64,000 nucleotides of DNA from Bacilli bacterium (GTDB lineage Bacteria > Bacillota_I > Bacilli_A > RF39 > UBA660). Location of the stretch: contig JAEDKN010000001.1 in assembly GCA_016295795.1 (NCBI GenBank), forward strand, positions 1 to 64,000, written 5' to 3'. Each line of letters opens with the position of its first letter. The first letter of the stretch is position 1. The position numbers and the translations under genes were made by a program. Positions 26,534-35,751 of the stretch are shown here, piece after piece. The notes below the pieces were generated by a model, which saw nothing but the letters and a program-made list of their open reading frames with translations, searched no databases and was not told the DNA's origin.

Positions 26534-27881
26534 TTACAACACCTACCGTATCTTTTTTATAACTTAGGAAAGTTGAAGTATCTCTTTTGAAAAGCAATTC
26601 TATGGTTGCAGTTGGTCCATTTCTATGCTTTGCAACTATAAATTCGCTTACACTAGTATTGTTTTCGGAAATCTTTTCTTTATTATAATAATCATCACGA
26701 TATAAGAATGCTACAATGTCTGCATCTTGTTCGATAGAACCCGATTCCCTTAGATCACTCATAATTGGACGCTTATTTTCTCGAGCTTCAACACTTCTGG
26801 AAAGTTGCGCTAATGCAACAACGGGAACTTTCAATTCCATTGCCATCATTTTTAATGACCTTGAAATGTCTGAAACTTCTTGTTGACGATTTCCACCATA
26901 GTTTGTAGATGAAGAAATAAGTTGTAGATAATCAATTACAACCATACTTAAACCTTCTTCGCTATTGGCTAAGCGTCTACACTTAGAACGAATTTCTCCA
27001 ATCGTTATCCCCGGAGTATCGTCCATATATAACTTTGTTCCAGATAATTGACTTATTGCCTCACTGACTCTTTTCCAATCATTGTTTTGCAAATTACCTG
27101 TTGCCATCTTTTTTCCCTCTATTTGGCCTAACGAGGATATCATCCTATTAACAAGTTGTTCTGCACCCATTTCCATATTAAATAACGCAACAGCTTTTGA
27201 ACTGTTCATCGCAACATTTGTAGCTAAATTAAGGGCAAAAGCTGTTTTACCCATAGCTGGACGTGCAGCAATTATAATTAATTCGTTCTCATGAAGTCCA
27301 GAAGTCAAATGATCTATATCGTACCATCCTGTAGAAACTCCGGTTACTTCTCCTTTTGTTTCCGCTAACTTTTCTAAATTTGCTTCTGCTGTCTCCAACA
27401 CCTCTCTTATTGACTTAAATTCTGTTGATCTCCTATTATTCACAACACTCAATATTTTTCTTTCTGCATTATCTAATGTATCATTAACACTTACTTCGTT
27501 ATTATATGCACTAGTCACAATATCAGTAGATACCTCTATTAATCTTCTAAGTAGTGCAGATTCTTCTACCAGCTTAATGTAGTGATCTACATTGGCAGCA
27601 GTTGGTACATAATCTATTATCTCTGTTAAATATTCAACTCCGCCAATTGCATCTAGTTTATTTTTATTCTTTAATTCTGTTGTTAACGTAGTAATATCAA
27701 TAGGAATCTTTTTATCATACATATTTATTAAGCAAGTAAAAATTTCTGCATTGTTTGTAGAATAAAAAGATTCTTTTGTTAAAGCGTCTGCTGATTTCTG
27801 AAGTGCATATTTAGATAAAATCATGGATCCTAAAACTGATTGTTCTGCTTCTAAATTATGTGGAATATTCTTATTTTGCAT
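26526..27881 (-). CDS. dnaB: Replicative DNA helicase DnaB (DnaC of B. subtilis)
   Basis: This hexameric 5'-3' helicase works at the replication fork. The 451-residue protein has an N-terminal primase-interaction domain (1-~105; PHNLEAEQSVLGSM). The RecA-like domain has Walker A ARPAMGKTAF (206-215), Walker B VVIDYLQL, and RxSxEQDADIV near the end. No intein is present. GAGGGTGATATC precedes the ATG. It follows rplI as in B. subtilis. Confidence 0.98.
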   Translation of the reverse strand: MQNKNIPHNLEAEQSVLGSMILSKYALQKSADALTKESFYSTNNAEIFTCLINMYDKKIPIDITTLTTELKNKNKLDAIGGVEYLTEIIDYVPTAANVDHYIKLVEESALLRRLIEVSTDIVTSAYNNEVSVNDTLDNAERKILSVVNNRRSTEFKSIREVLETAEANLEKLAETKGEVTGVSTGWYDIDHLTSGLHENELIIIAARPAMGKTAFALNLATNVAMNSSKAVALFNMEMGAEQLVNRMISSLGQIEGKKMATGNLQNNDWKRVSEAISQLSGTKLYMDDTPGITIGEIRSKCRRLANSEEGLSMVVIDYLQLISSSTNYGGNRQQEVSDISRSLKMMAMELKVPVVALAQLSRSVEARENKRPIMSDLRESGSIEQDADIVAFLYRDDYYNKEKISENNTSVSEFIVAKHRNGPTATIELLFKRDTSTFLSYKKDTVGVVSE

Positions 27882-27892
27882 GATATCACCCT

Positions 27893-28333
27893 CTATTTTT
27901 CTAATTTAATTCTAACTTTTGCAAAAATATCCTTATATAAATTGATATCGACATAATGGTAACCAAGCGATGAGGCTCCATCTTTTATATTTATTTGTTT
28001 CTTATCTATGTTATATCCTAAAGAATCTAGTTTTTCTTTAATTTGCTTCGTACTAATTCTTCCAAATACTCGTTCATCTTTTCCGACTTGAACTTTAAAA
28101 CTCAATTCTACTTTTTCTAGCAATTCCTTTTGACTTAATGCAAATTTCCTGTTTTTCTCATCATTTCTTTTTACTTCCTGCTGCTCTTGATTATATTTTG
28201 ATAAAGATTGTTCGTTTAATTGAACCGCATAACCATTTTTTATCAAAAAATTTTGTGCATATCCAGTTTTTACTTCTTTTTGTTCTCCTTTTTTTCCTTG
28301 CCCTTTTAGGTCTTTAATAAATAAAACTTTCAT
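27893..28333 (-). CDS. rplI: 50S ribosomal protein bL9
   Basis: The 146-residue protein has the L9 N-terminal signature (KVLFIKDLKGQGKKGEQKEV, then GYAQNFLIKNGYA), a long connecting helix and the C-terminal rRNA-binding domain. AGGAGGTGTAGGCC precedes the ATG. It lies between gdpP and dnaB, the classical order. Confidence 0.97.
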   Translation of the reverse strand: MKVLFIKDLKGQGKKGEQKEVKTGYAQNFLIKNGYAVQLNEQSLSKYNQEQQEVKRNDEKNRKFALSQKELLEKVELSFKVQVGKDERVFGRISTKQIKEKLDSLGYNIDKKQINIKDGASSLGYHYVDINLYKDIFAKVRIKLEK

Positions 28334-28345
28334 GGCCTACACCTC

Positions 28346-29314
28346 CTATAACTTTTTGGCTATTTTTGTTATTTCAGAAACCATTTCATTTAAACTCCTA
28401 TCTGATATTCTAGCTGCAGCTTCATGATTATCTCCTCCACCACCAAATTCTTCCATTATTTTACCAACATTAATATTACCCATACTTCTAGCACTTATTC
28501 CTATTCCTTTATCTATCTTACCAACAACAAAGGAAGCCTCTATATTGTTAAACAATAAAATAGTATCTGCTATCTTAGCTAAATCTTCTCTTCTATACTT
28601 TCTCGTTTGTAACCCCTTACTTATAGCTATTTTCTTTATTACTTTTACTTCAGTAATCACCTTTTGCATCTCAATATATTCTTTAATATCTTGCTTTAAC
28701 AAATATTGAACTTTTCTTGAATCAGCACCGCATTTTCCTAAATAGTATGCTGCATAATAAGTATCTGCATCCGTCTTAATAACGAAATTATTAGTGTCAA
28801 GAACAATTCCTGCAAGAATTGTAGTCGCAATTTCACTGTTTATTAAATAATTATCGTTTTTTAGCATCTTTGTTATAATCTCGCAAGTGCTAGAGGATGA
28901 ATTATCGATAAATAACAAAGCATTTTCATAATTTATTGAATCTTTTGCAGTATCATGATGATCAATCACAATAACATTATTAAATTTACTCAAACAGTTA
29001 GGATTTTGTAATAATTGTTCCTTATTGACATCCACTATAAATAAGAGGCTTCTGTTATCAATCAAATTATCTATTTCCTTACTCTTAATTATATTTATTT
29101 TTTCTTCATAAGCTTCTAGTGCTTTTTTTACTCCTGTTTCTACTTTTTTGTCGTCTAATATCACATACGCTTCTTTTTTGTGATAAGATGCATAGCAATA
29201 CATGCCGATAGCGGCCCCAAAAGCATCTAAATCTATATCTTTGTGTCCCATAATAAATACATTAGAAGATTTCTTCAAATATTTTTTAATTAAAGCAAAC
29301 TCTTTTTTTTGCAT
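28346..29314 (-). CDS. Minimal GdpP-like DHH-DHHA1 phosphodiesterase
   Basis: This DHH/DHHA1 enzyme probably hydrolyses cyclic-di-AMP or short nucleotides. It has 322 residues, about half of GdpP (~660). The protein begins almost directly with the DHH domain: GHKDIDLDAFGAA (23-35), VIDHH (116-120), then a DHHA1 end with GGGGDNHEAAA. The usual GdpP membrane helices, PAS and degenerate GGDEF domains are absent, and no frame upstream supplies them. The slot gdpP-rplI-dnaB is the GdpP slot, and inner segments (ILAGIVLDTNNF, KCGADSRKVQYLL) resemble GdpP. It may instead be a DhhP or NrnA-type enzyme. AGGAGGCATA precedes the ATG. Confidence 0.85.
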   Translation of the reverse strand: MQKKEFALIKKYLKKSSNVFIMGHKDIDLDAFGAAIGMYCYASYHKKEAYVILDDKKVETGVKKALEAYEEKINIIKSKEIDNLIDNRSLLFIVDVNKEQLLQNPNCLSKFNNVIVIDHHDTAKDSINYENALLFIDNSSSSTCEIITKMLKNDNYLINSEIATTILAGIVLDTNNFVIKTDADTYYAAYYLGKCGADSRKVQYLLKQDIKEYIEMQKVITEVKVIKKIAISKGLQTRKYRREDLAKIADTILLFNNIEASFVVGKIDKGIGISARSMGNINVGKIMEEFGGGGDNHEAAARISDRSLNEMVSEITKIAKKL

Positions 29315-29375
29315 TATGCCTCCTAAAAACCCACCTTAATTATACTATACTTTTTGAATAAAGTCATTCAATAAG

Positions 29376-29405
29376 AAAAAAATTCTTATAGAAATATAAG
29401 AATTT
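29376..29405 (-). terminator. Terminator after yabQ, touching its stop
   Basis: AAATTCTTATA and TATAAGAATTT (29395-29405 and 29380-29390) form a perfect 11-base-pair stem with loop TTTC followed by T's. Confidence 0.8.
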
Positions 29406-29682
29406 AAGATTTATATCGTAATTTTTTCGTTTTTCTATTTCCTACCAGAAAACCTAATAAAATTGATATCAAAAAGTATACATGAACTACTCCATCATTT
29501 ATCAACACCAATAACCAAAAATATAGCGTTGTATTTATTAAAAGAAACAAAATCGCAATTATTAATCTTAAATATTTTTTTATTTTAAAAATCACTTTAT
29601 AAAAAACATTAAAGATCAAGGAAAAGAACATCCCAAAGAGGAAAGACATAACCAGAGATTGTAGCTGTATTTCTAATTTCAT
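29404..29682 (-). CDS. yabQ: YabQ-like sporulation membrane protein
   Basis: This 92-residue, strongly hydrophobic protein has about three membrane segments. The start MKLEIQLQSLVMSFLFGMFF fits the YabQ pattern (Q near the start, then GxxxGxxxD/N). It begins immediately after yabP (stop and start overlap). In B. subtilis yabP and yabQ are sigma-E controlled and needed for the spore cortex. The membrane-protein sequence alone is weak evidence; the neighbour makes the case. Confidence 0.75.
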   Translation of the reverse strand: MKLEIQLQSLVMSFLFGMFFSLIFNVFYKVIFKIKKYLRLIIAILFLLINTTLYFWLLVLINDGVVHVYFLISILLGFLVGNRKTKKLRYKS

Positions 29683-29975
29683 TATTTAAATAACCTATTG
29701 AAAATACTGTTTTCTTTATTTTTAGTTTTATGATCTTCAACATATGTAAAAGAGATAATCAAACCCTTTATAGAGACATTTCCTTGCATGGTATCTAATT
29801 TTACTAATTCCAAATCAGTCCCTTTTATTACTAGGTATCCCATAGTTGTTTCTAGTAAAAATTCTTCACTGTCAAAATTTTCTATTTTTTTTACACCTGT
29901 TACTATTAAATTTTTTCTTTCAACCATATTAATACCATGATTATAATTACCAACCAAGTTATCTACCTTGTCCAT
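29682..29975 (-). CDS. yabP: YabP sporulation protein
   Basis: This 97-residue soluble protein has the YabP/YqfC pattern: ERKNLIVTGVKKIENFDSEE, then TTMGYLVIKGTDLELVKLD and GLIISFTYVE. AGGAGGAATAAT precedes the ATG. YabP is a mother-cell protein needed for normal cortex formation. It pairs with yabQ; divIC, which follows them in B. subtilis, is about 7 kb away here. Confidence 0.88.
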   Translation of the reverse strand: MDKVDNLVGNYNHGINMVERKNLIVTGVKKIENFDSEEFLLETTMGYLVIKGTDLELVKLDTMQGNVSIKGLIISFTYVEDHKTKNKENSIFNRLFK

Positions 29976-30018
29976 ATTATTCCTCCTGTTTAATAATATG
30001 ACGGATAAATTAAAATAT

Positions 30019-30044
30019 GAAAAAAAGAGATATGAATCTCTTTT
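30019..30044 (-). terminator. Terminator after spoVG
   Basis: AAAAGAGAT and ATCTCTTTT (30036-30044 and 30023-30031) form a perfect 9-base-pair stem with loop TCAT, then T's. Confidence 0.85.
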
Positions 30045-30050
30045 GTAATA

Positions 30051-30329
30051 CTACTCTTCTTCGCTTGAATCTTCTTCTGCTTTTTCATAAGCTTCAAAGA
30101 TAGCTTTTTCAAACATTGTTCTAACTTCTGGATTAATAGGATGTGCTATATCACGATAACCTCCAACTGCAGTTTTTCTACTTGGCATTGCAATAAACAA
30201 ACCATTATCTCCTTCAATTATTCTAATGTCGTGAACAGCAAAACTGTCATCAATCAATACTGATGCGATTCCTTTCATACGTGATCCTTCTTTTTCGATC
30301 TTACGTACATTTACTGATGTAATCTTCAT
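30051..30329 (-). CDS. spoVG: SpoVG RNA/DNA-binding regulator
   Basis: SpoVG is a small, widely conserved site-specific nucleic-acid binding protein that affects sporulation, capsule and virulence genes. The 92-residue protein has the family core [20 protein letters not shown] and [15 protein letters not shown], with an acidic tail. The ATG at 30329 has GGGAGG eight bases before it and gives the usual N-terminus; two earlier in-frame starts are less well placed. It follows veg closely. Confidence 0.96.
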   Translation of the reverse strand: MKITSVNVRKIEKEGSRMKGIASVLIDDSFAVHDIRIIEGDNGLFIAMPSRKTAVGGYRDIAHPINPEVRTMFEKAIFEAYEKAEEDSSEEE

Positions 30330-30403
30330 TCGCATATCCTCCCTCTCACAAAGCATAACACTCTATAAATATATATTATAATAATTTATTTGAAAAATCA
30401 ATA

Positions 30404-30625
30404 TTATTTTACAAAAATTTCCAGACTATCTGTTAATACATCACTATAAGTAAAACTTTTCAATTGATTGTTTTTATCGTTTGTTCTTATTATAAAAATA
30501 TAATTATATGTATTTTCTATAGTTCCAGAAAACTCTTCTATTTGATTCCTACTACCATTAAATCTAAATTGAAGTTCTTTTCCTTTACTTTGTTCCAATT
30601 GCATTTTAATCTTTTTTATGTTCAT
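30404..30625 (-). CDS. veg: Veg protein (DUF1021)
   Basis: This 73-residue protein resembles B. subtilis Veg: an N-terminal helix, then KGKELQFRFNGSRNQIEEFSG, and FTYSDVLTDSLEIF at the end. Veg stimulates biofilm gene expression in B. subtilis by countering SinR. Its ATG overlaps the yabG stop by four bases (ATGA). The order yabG-veg-spoVG is a condensed form of the B. subtilis order. Confidence 0.92.
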   Translation of the reverse strand: MNIKKIKMQLEQSKGKELQFRFNGSRNQIEEFSGTIENTYNYIFIIRTNDKNNQLKSFTYSDVLTDSLEIFVK

Positions 30626-31407
30626 CTAGGATACCCCGTATACATCATTCCATTAGTAATAATACCACCCATACCTTCCTCTTTATATTTTGTTCTAGAA
30701 ATAATTTTGATGATATCTATAGGCTTATCTCTTGTCGAAAGTGCAATTGAAGTTGCAATTATGGCAGGATCTAGAGCATGAATATTTACTCTTTTTGGAC
30801 TACTAGCAAAATTAGCCCCTGCCTTAATTAAACTTTCATAATCAGATTGACATGCACCAGCTATTACAATTAGTTTGTCTTGGGATTTTTCATATTCTCT
30901 GGCTTTTTTTACTGCTTCAACAAAGAATTTACTATTTCTATAATTATTTAAATTATTAAAGTCTTGCCTATTTTTATAAAAAAAATCATGTCCAGTAACA
31001 ATTACAATATCTGGTTTTAATTCCTTTAAATATCGTTCTATTTCCATAGAAATGACCTCTTCCTTTAAAACGATACCATATGCTTGTACTTTCATTTTTT
31101 TATAAAATTTCATACATCTCTCAAGATATTCATCATCACCATCTATATGCAAAACTTTTCCAGGTAAATAAAAAAACTCATTTCTATCTAAATCAAGTAT
31201 TTCGTTCATTTTTTCTACAAAATCATCATCTTTGTCTGTATCGTTTTCCACCCTCGCTAGTTTTAAATCATCTATCGTACTGTCAGCATAAAGCCTAACA
31301 TCCACGCCCTTCAGATAAACTAGCGAATCTTCAATTCCAATAATCTTAAATAAAGTATCATTATTATAAGAATTTCTTGTAACTAGATCTCCAATTTTAA
31401 AAAGCAT
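30622..31407 (-). CDS. yabG: YabG sporulation-specific protease
   Basis: YabG is a cysteine protease that processes coat and cortex-related proteins late in sporulation. The 261-residue protein has a short SH3-like N-terminus (FKIGDLVTRNSY) and conserved VTGHD (His140) and AGACQSDYE (Cys186), candidates for the catalytic pair. The C-terminus GIITNGMMYTGYPR is typical. TCTAGGTGAAG precedes the ATG. It lies between rsmA and veg, as in B. subtilis. Confidence 0.95.
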   Translation of the reverse strand: MLFKIGDLVTRNSYNNDTLFKIIGIEDSLVYLKGVDVRLYADSTIDDLKLARVENDTDKDDDFVEKMNEILDLDRNEFFYLPGKVLHIDGDDEYLERCMKFYKKMKVQAYGIVLKEEVISMEIERYLKELKPDIVIVTGHDFFYKNRQDFNNLNNYRNSKFFVEAVKKAREYEKSQDKLIVIAGACQSDYESLIKAGANFASSPKRVNIHALDPAIIATSIALSTRDKPIDIIKIISRTKYKEEGMGGIITNGMMYTGYPR

Positions 31408-31440
31408 AATATCTTCACCTAGAAAATAATATGCTTTTAA

Positions 31441-32226
31441 TCACAAAATATTTGCAATTTTTATAAATATTTCTAAAGGGATTTGTTCTGCTCTTACAGA
31501 CAAATCAAAATTATAATCTTTCAACAGTTTTTCTATTGCTTTTAAATCATATCCACTTAAGTTATTTTTCAATGTTTTTCGCTTAAATTTAAAACTGTCT
31601 TTTATCAAGCAAAACAATTTTTCTTCATTTACAGATTCTTTTTTCTTCTTTGCTTTCAATGAAATTATAACACTATCTACGTTTGGTTTGGGATAAAAAC
31701 AACTTCGACTTACATCAAATAATTTTTTAATTTCAAAATAATAATTTAGGAATACTGTAACAGAACCATAATTTTTATTCCCAGGCGAACTAGAAAATCT
31801 ATCCCCCACTTCTTTTTGAACCATAACTATCATTTCTTCTATATCAAGTTTTTCTTCTATTATTTTCATTATAATCGGAGTCGTAATATAGTATGGAAGA
31901 TTTGCTACAATAAATAATTTATTATATGAAAATTTTTTAATATCTTCGGATATATTCCTATTTAGAAAATCATCCCATATAACGGTTAAATTATTACTAT
32001 TTACGTTTTTCGATAAAACATTCTCTAAATCCTTATCTATCTCGTATGCCAATACTTTGCTTTTTTTCGTTAACTCTTTTGTGAGCACCCCAGAACCAGG
32101 TCCTATTTCTATAACTAAGTCCTCTTTTTCTAAAGAAACTGAGGAAATTATTTTTTTAATTATATTGTCATCAATCAAAAAATTTTGACCGTATTTTTTT
32201 TTAAAATTGTGATCCAAATTATTCAT
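31441..32226 (-). CDS. rsmA: 16S rRNA adenine dimethyltransferase
   Basis: RsmA (KsgA) dimethylates A1518 and A1519 of 16S rRNA. The 261-residue protein has the N-terminal KKYGQNFLID, the SAM loop EIGPGSGVLT and the catalytic ANLPYYITTPI. AGGGAG precedes the ATG. rnmV (ribonuclease M5), usually just upstream, is not here. Confidence 0.97.
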   Translation of the reverse strand: MNNLDHNFKKKYGQNFLIDDNIIKKIISSVSLEKEDLVIEIGPGSGVLTKELTKKSKVLAYEIDKDLENVLSKNVNSNNLTVIWDDFLNRNISEDIKKFSYNKLFIVANLPYYITTPIIMKIIEEKLDIEEMIVMVQKEVGDRFSSSPGNKNYGSVTVFLNYYFEIKKLFDVSRSCFYPKPNVDSVIISLKAKKKKESVNEEKLFCLIKDSFKFKRKTLKNNLSGYDLKAIEKLLKDYNFDLSVRAEQIPLEIFIKIANIL

Positions 32227-32245
32227 ATTATACTCCCTATATAAT

Positions 32246-32269
32246 TAAAAACACCTGTTTAACAGATGT
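32246..32269 (-). terminator. Terminator after the 3D-domain gene
   Basis: ACATCTG and CAGGTGT (32263-32269 and 32251-32257, one wobble pair) enclose TTAAA and are followed by T5. Confidence 0.65.
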
Positions 32270-32270
32270 A

Positions 32271-32849
32271 TTACCAACCCCATCTAACAAGTTCGTAAGT
32301 CACTTTTTGTTTTCCTACTTTTTTAGAGGCTTCTGATTCAGACTTAACTAAAAAATCAAATTTAGTTCCTTTTATAGCTCCACCTCTGTCCAAAACAATA
32401 GCAACAACTTCTTTCCCTAAGGTGGAATTTGTTATTTTTACAATGCTTCCACAAGGTATAGATTTGTCTGCAGCAACTATATTAATTTTTCCGTATTCTT
32501 GATCATTAAAATAAATATTTCCGTTTTTTACATTTTGTGATGGCGGACATCCAACTCGGCCACCACAGCCCTCACAATCAGCTCCATATCCAGTCATTGT
32601 CCCTTCAAACTTAACTGGCATAGTTTTACCATATTTTACTATTTCACTAATTGTTTTAACATATTTTGTCTTTACTAAATCAGGTTTATATTTAGAAACT
32701 AAATGAACCGCTTGAATAGAGCGCGAATTTGAAATGTCCTCGGTAGTTATTGTTTCTATTTTGTTTCCAGAAGCAATAATTAAAAAAATAGCAACTAAAA
32801 TAACTATAAAAATAGTTTGATTTCTTATCATGTAAAGTGCTCGCTTCAA
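32271..32849 (-). CDS. 3D-domain secreted protein, short YabE-like
   Basis: This exported protein has an N-terminal signal/anchor (about 10-28) and a C-terminal 3D domain, named for its Asp residues: AADKSIPCGSIVKI, then VLDRGGAIKGTKFDFLV. A Cys-rich segment (ADCEGCGGRVGC) precedes it. Such domains are found in lytic transglycosylase-like or resuscitation factors. Its slot (tatD-[]-rsmA) is that of B. subtilis yabE, but the DUF348/G5 repeats are missing. I favour a TTG start at 32849 after AGAGGTGAT, giving about 192 residues; a GTG nine bases earlier or an ATG further in are alternatives. Confidence 0.8.
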   Translation of the reverse strand: MKRALYMIRNQTIFIVILVAIFLIIASGNKIETITTEDISNSRSIQAVHLVSKYKPDLVKTKYVKTISEIVKYGKTMPVKFEGTMTGYGADCEGCGGRVGCPPSQNVKNGNIYFNDQEYGKINIVAADKSIPCGSIVKITNSTLGKEVVAIVLDRGGAIKGTKFDFLVKSESEASKKVGKQKVTYELVRWGW

Positions 32850-32890
32850 ACTAATCACCTCTTAGCATCTATAGGTAAAATATATCACAA

Positions 32891-33655
32891 TTATATATTT
32901 AAGTCAAATAAAGTAATAACATTTTGAGTTGTAGTATTAGCGATATTACTTATTGATTCTTCTTTTATTTTCGAAATTTTTTCCGCAATGATAGGAATAT
33001 TTTTAGATTCATTTTTAGTTCCTCTAAATGGTTCTGGCGTTAAATATGGACTGTCTGTTTCTAAAACTATTTTTTCCAACGGTATTTTTGAAACAACTGT
33101 TGGTAATTTAGAATTTTTAAAAGTTATAACTCCACCAACCCCAAGAAGATATCCTTGTTTTATATATTCTTTTGCAGTTTCTATACTTCCACTAAAACAA
33201 TGTATTATTCCCTTTAAATTATATTTTTTTAGAATATCTAATGTATCCTTAGTAGCATCTCTAGTATGAATAACCACTGGCTTATTTGTTCTTTTGGCTA
33301 TATTTAATTGTTTTATAAAAAGTTCTTTTTGTTTTTCTATTACATCTTTGTTGTCTGCATAATGATAATCCAAGCCAATTTCTCCTATTGCTACTATTCT
33401 TTTGTTATTTTTAATTAACGATTCAAGCCATTTTAAATCGTCCAATGAATAATCAAATATCTCTGAAGGATGAAACCCTATTGAAAGAAAAATATTATTA
33501 TATTTTTCTAATAAAGATAATCCTTCAATTATACTTTTCTTACTACAACAACTAACTATCAAATAACAAACATCATTATTTATTGCATTATTAACAACAG
33601 AATCAATATCATCATAATCCTCACTACTTAAATGAGTATGCGTATCTATATACAT
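32891..33655 (-). CDS. tatD: TatD-family metal-dependent deoxyribonuclease
   Basis: TatD proteins are magnesium-dependent DNases with 3'-5' exonuclease activity. The 254-residue TIM barrel has DTHTHL (4-9) and GEIGLDYHY, and ETDSPYLTP near the end. The ATG at 33655 lies five bases after GGAGG. In B. subtilis it is yabD, upstream of yabE; the same order appears here. Confidence 0.96.
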   Translation of the reverse strand: MYIDTHTHLSSEDYDDIDSVVNNAINNDVCYLIVSCCSKKSIIEGLSLLEKYNNIFLSIGFHPSEIFDYSLDDLKWLESLIKNNKRIVAIGEIGLDYHYADNKDVIEKQKELFIKQLNIAKRTNKPVVIHTRDATKDTLDILKKYNLKGIIHCFSGSIETAKEYIKQGYLLGVGGVITFKNSKLPTVVSKIPLEKIVLETDSPYLTPEPFRGTKNESKNIPIIAEKISKIKEESISNIANTTTQNVITLFDLNI

Positions 33656-33749
33656 AATTTCCTCCATTCTTTTATACTAATAGATTATCAAAATAGTTCA
33701 GTTTAAAACAATAGATATTATTAAATTTTTTAGAAATTCTTTTACTATG

Positions 33750-33776
33750 AAAAAAAGAGCTTTTAAACTCTATTTT
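33750..33776 (-). terminator. Terminator overlapping the ftsH stop
   Basis: AGAG and CTCT extended by A-T and one G-U pair around 33756-33771, with T6-7 after. The ftsH TAG (33770-33772) is in the left arm. Confidence 0.65.
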
Positions 33777-35737
33777 TTCAATTCATCAATTAATTGTTCT
33801 TTACTCATTTTTGAATAACCTTTTATACCTTTATCTTTAGCTTTTTCTTTTAATTCTGCTAAAGTAAGGCTCTTTAATAAATCATTATTTTCTTCTTCAT
33901 CAGGCATTCTTCCATTTTTTACTAAATATTCTATTTGCTCTTTTGTCAAAGTCTCATACTTCAATAACGCATTTGCGATTAAATCTAACAAATCTTTATT
34001 ATCGCTTATTATCTTTTCTGTTTTTTTATAGCATTCTCCTATTATTTTTCGCATTTCTATATCAATTTCATGCGCAACTTCATTAGAGAAATTCCTGCTT
34101 TTATTATAGTCTCTACCTAAAAATACTCCACCTTCTTGCTGTTCCAATTGAACAGGACCTAAATCACTCATTCCGTATTCTGTTACCATTGCTCTTGCAA
34201 TTTTAGTAGCCTTTTCAAAATCATTATGTGCCCCCGTTGTCATTTCTTTAAATACTATTTCTTCTGCTACACGGCCACCTAATAATCCACTAATCGTTTC
34301 AAGTAATTCCTTTTTAGTTGATAAGAAGGTTTCTTCTTTTGGAAGCATAAGATTATATCCCCCAGCTGCTCCTCTTGGAATTATTGTTATTTTTTGTACC
34401 TCGTTAGCACCATCTAATTTGATTCCTACAACTGCATGCCCAGCTTCATGATAAGCAACTACTCTCTTTTCGTGATCAGTATACTTTTTAGATTTTTTCG
34501 CTGGTCCCATTAAAACTCTATCATGTGCTTCGTCTATCTCAGTCATTGTTATATATTCCTTGTTTCGTCTGACAGCTAATAATGCAGCTTCATTAAGTAA
34601 GTTTTCCAAATCAGCACCACTAAATCCAACAGTACGCTTTGCAATATTGGCTAGATTAACACTTGGAGCAAACACTTTATTCTTTGCATGAACCTCAAGT
34701 ATTTCTTCACGACCCTTTACATCTGGCAAATTAACAGTTACTTGTCTATCAAATCTTCCTGGTCTCAAAAGTGCTGGATCCAAAACATCTGCCCTATTTG
34801 TAGCGGCAATTATAATTATTCCTTCGTTAGCACCAAATCCGTCCATTTCTGTTAATAATTGGTTAAGTGTTTGTTCTCGCTCATCATGTCCTCCACCCAA
34901 ACCAGTACCACGTTGACGTCCTACAGCATCAATTTCATCAATGAATATTAAACATGGTGCGTTATGTTTTGCCTGCTTAAACATATCACGTACACGGCTT
35001 GCTCCAACACCAACAAATAATTCTACGAAATCCGAACCACTTATGTAGTAAAATGGAACATTTGCTTCTCCCGCAACCGCTTTTGCTAATAATGTTTTTC
35101 CTGTTCCTGGTGGACCAACTAGCAATACACCTTTAGGGATCCTTGCCCCTAATTTTTGAAATTTCTTTGGATTTTTTAAGAAATCAATTAACTCTTGAAC
35201 TTCCTCTTTTTCCTCTTTTAATCCCGCAACATCTTTGAATGTTGTTTTGTTGTTTTCACTGCTTAATTTTGCTCTGCTTTTTCCAAAATCCATAGATTTT
35301 CCAGCACCATTCATCTGCTTAGAAAAAATAAAGAATAAACCACCTAATAGCAACACAAAAGGTAAAACATTTATTACAATAAGCAAAAATGAACTTGATT
35401 CCGGATCATTATTAGTAGTAAGCTCAAATCCCAATGTTGTTGAATCTGTATTCAAAATTTGTTTAATAACACTATCTGTTAATGGTACTTTTAAATAAAA
35501 AGTTTCATTTTCATCGTATGTTGATAATTTTCCACTTATTTCATATACACTAGCCCTACTCTTTGGCGTTATATTTACTTCTGTTACAGTGTTTTTATTT
35601 AACTCCTCCAAAAATTGGTCATAAGTTATATTATTTATAGTTTTATCAGAAATTATTACCATATAATATATTCCTATTAGCAATAATATTAAAAACAAAT
35701 ATGGTAATAACCCTCTTTTCACATTTTTTTTGTCCAT
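33770..35737 (-). CDS. ftsH: ATP-dependent zinc metalloprotease FtsH, with a C-terminal SAP/Rho_N-like tail
   Basis: This membrane AAA+ protease controls protein quality. It has 655 residues: helix 1 (about 12-30), an extracytoplasmic domain, helix 2 (about 117-138), an AAA domain with Walker A GPPGTGKT (208-215) and IFIDEID, and a protease with HEAGH (430-434). After residue ~615 is an extra segment, [18 protein letters not shown] then [14 protein letters not shown], which looks like a Rho_N/SAP (HeH) helix-extension-helix motif, unusual for FtsH. It lies in the tilS-ftsH order of B. subtilis (hpt missing). AAAGGAGG precedes the ATG. Confidence 0.96.
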   Translation of the reverse strand: MDKKNVKRGLLPYLFLILLLIGIYYMVIISDKTINNITYDQFLEELNKNTVTEVNITPKSRASVYEISGKLSTYDENETFYLKVPLTDSVIKQILNTDSTTLGFELTTNNDPESSSFLLIVINVLPFVLLLGGLFFIFSKQMNGAGKSMDFGKSRAKLSSENNKTTFKDVAGLKEEKEEVQELIDFLKNPKKFQKLGARIPKGVLLVGPPGTGKTLLAKAVAGEANVPFYYISGSDFVELFVGVGASRVRDMFKQAKHNAPCLIFIDEIDAVGRQRGTGLGGGHDEREQTLNQLLTEMDGFGANEGIIIIAATNRADVLDPALLRPGRFDRQVTVNLPDVKGREEILEVHAKNKVFAPSVNLANIAKRTVGFSGADLENLLNEAALLAVRRNKEYITMTEIDEAHDRVLMGPAKKSKKYTDHEKRVVAYHEAGHAVVGIKLDGANEVQKITIIPRGAAGGYNLMLPKEETFLSTKKELLETISGLLGGRVAEEIVFKEMTTGAHNDFEKATKIARAMVTEYGMSDLGPVQLEQQEGGVFLGRDYNKSRNFSNEVAHEIDIEMRKIIGECYKKTEKIISDNKDLLDLIANALLKYETLTKEQIEYLVKNGRMPDEEENNDLLKSLTLAELKEKAKDKGIKGYSKMSKEQLIDELKK

Positions 35738-35751
35738 CTTTTTTCCTCCTT

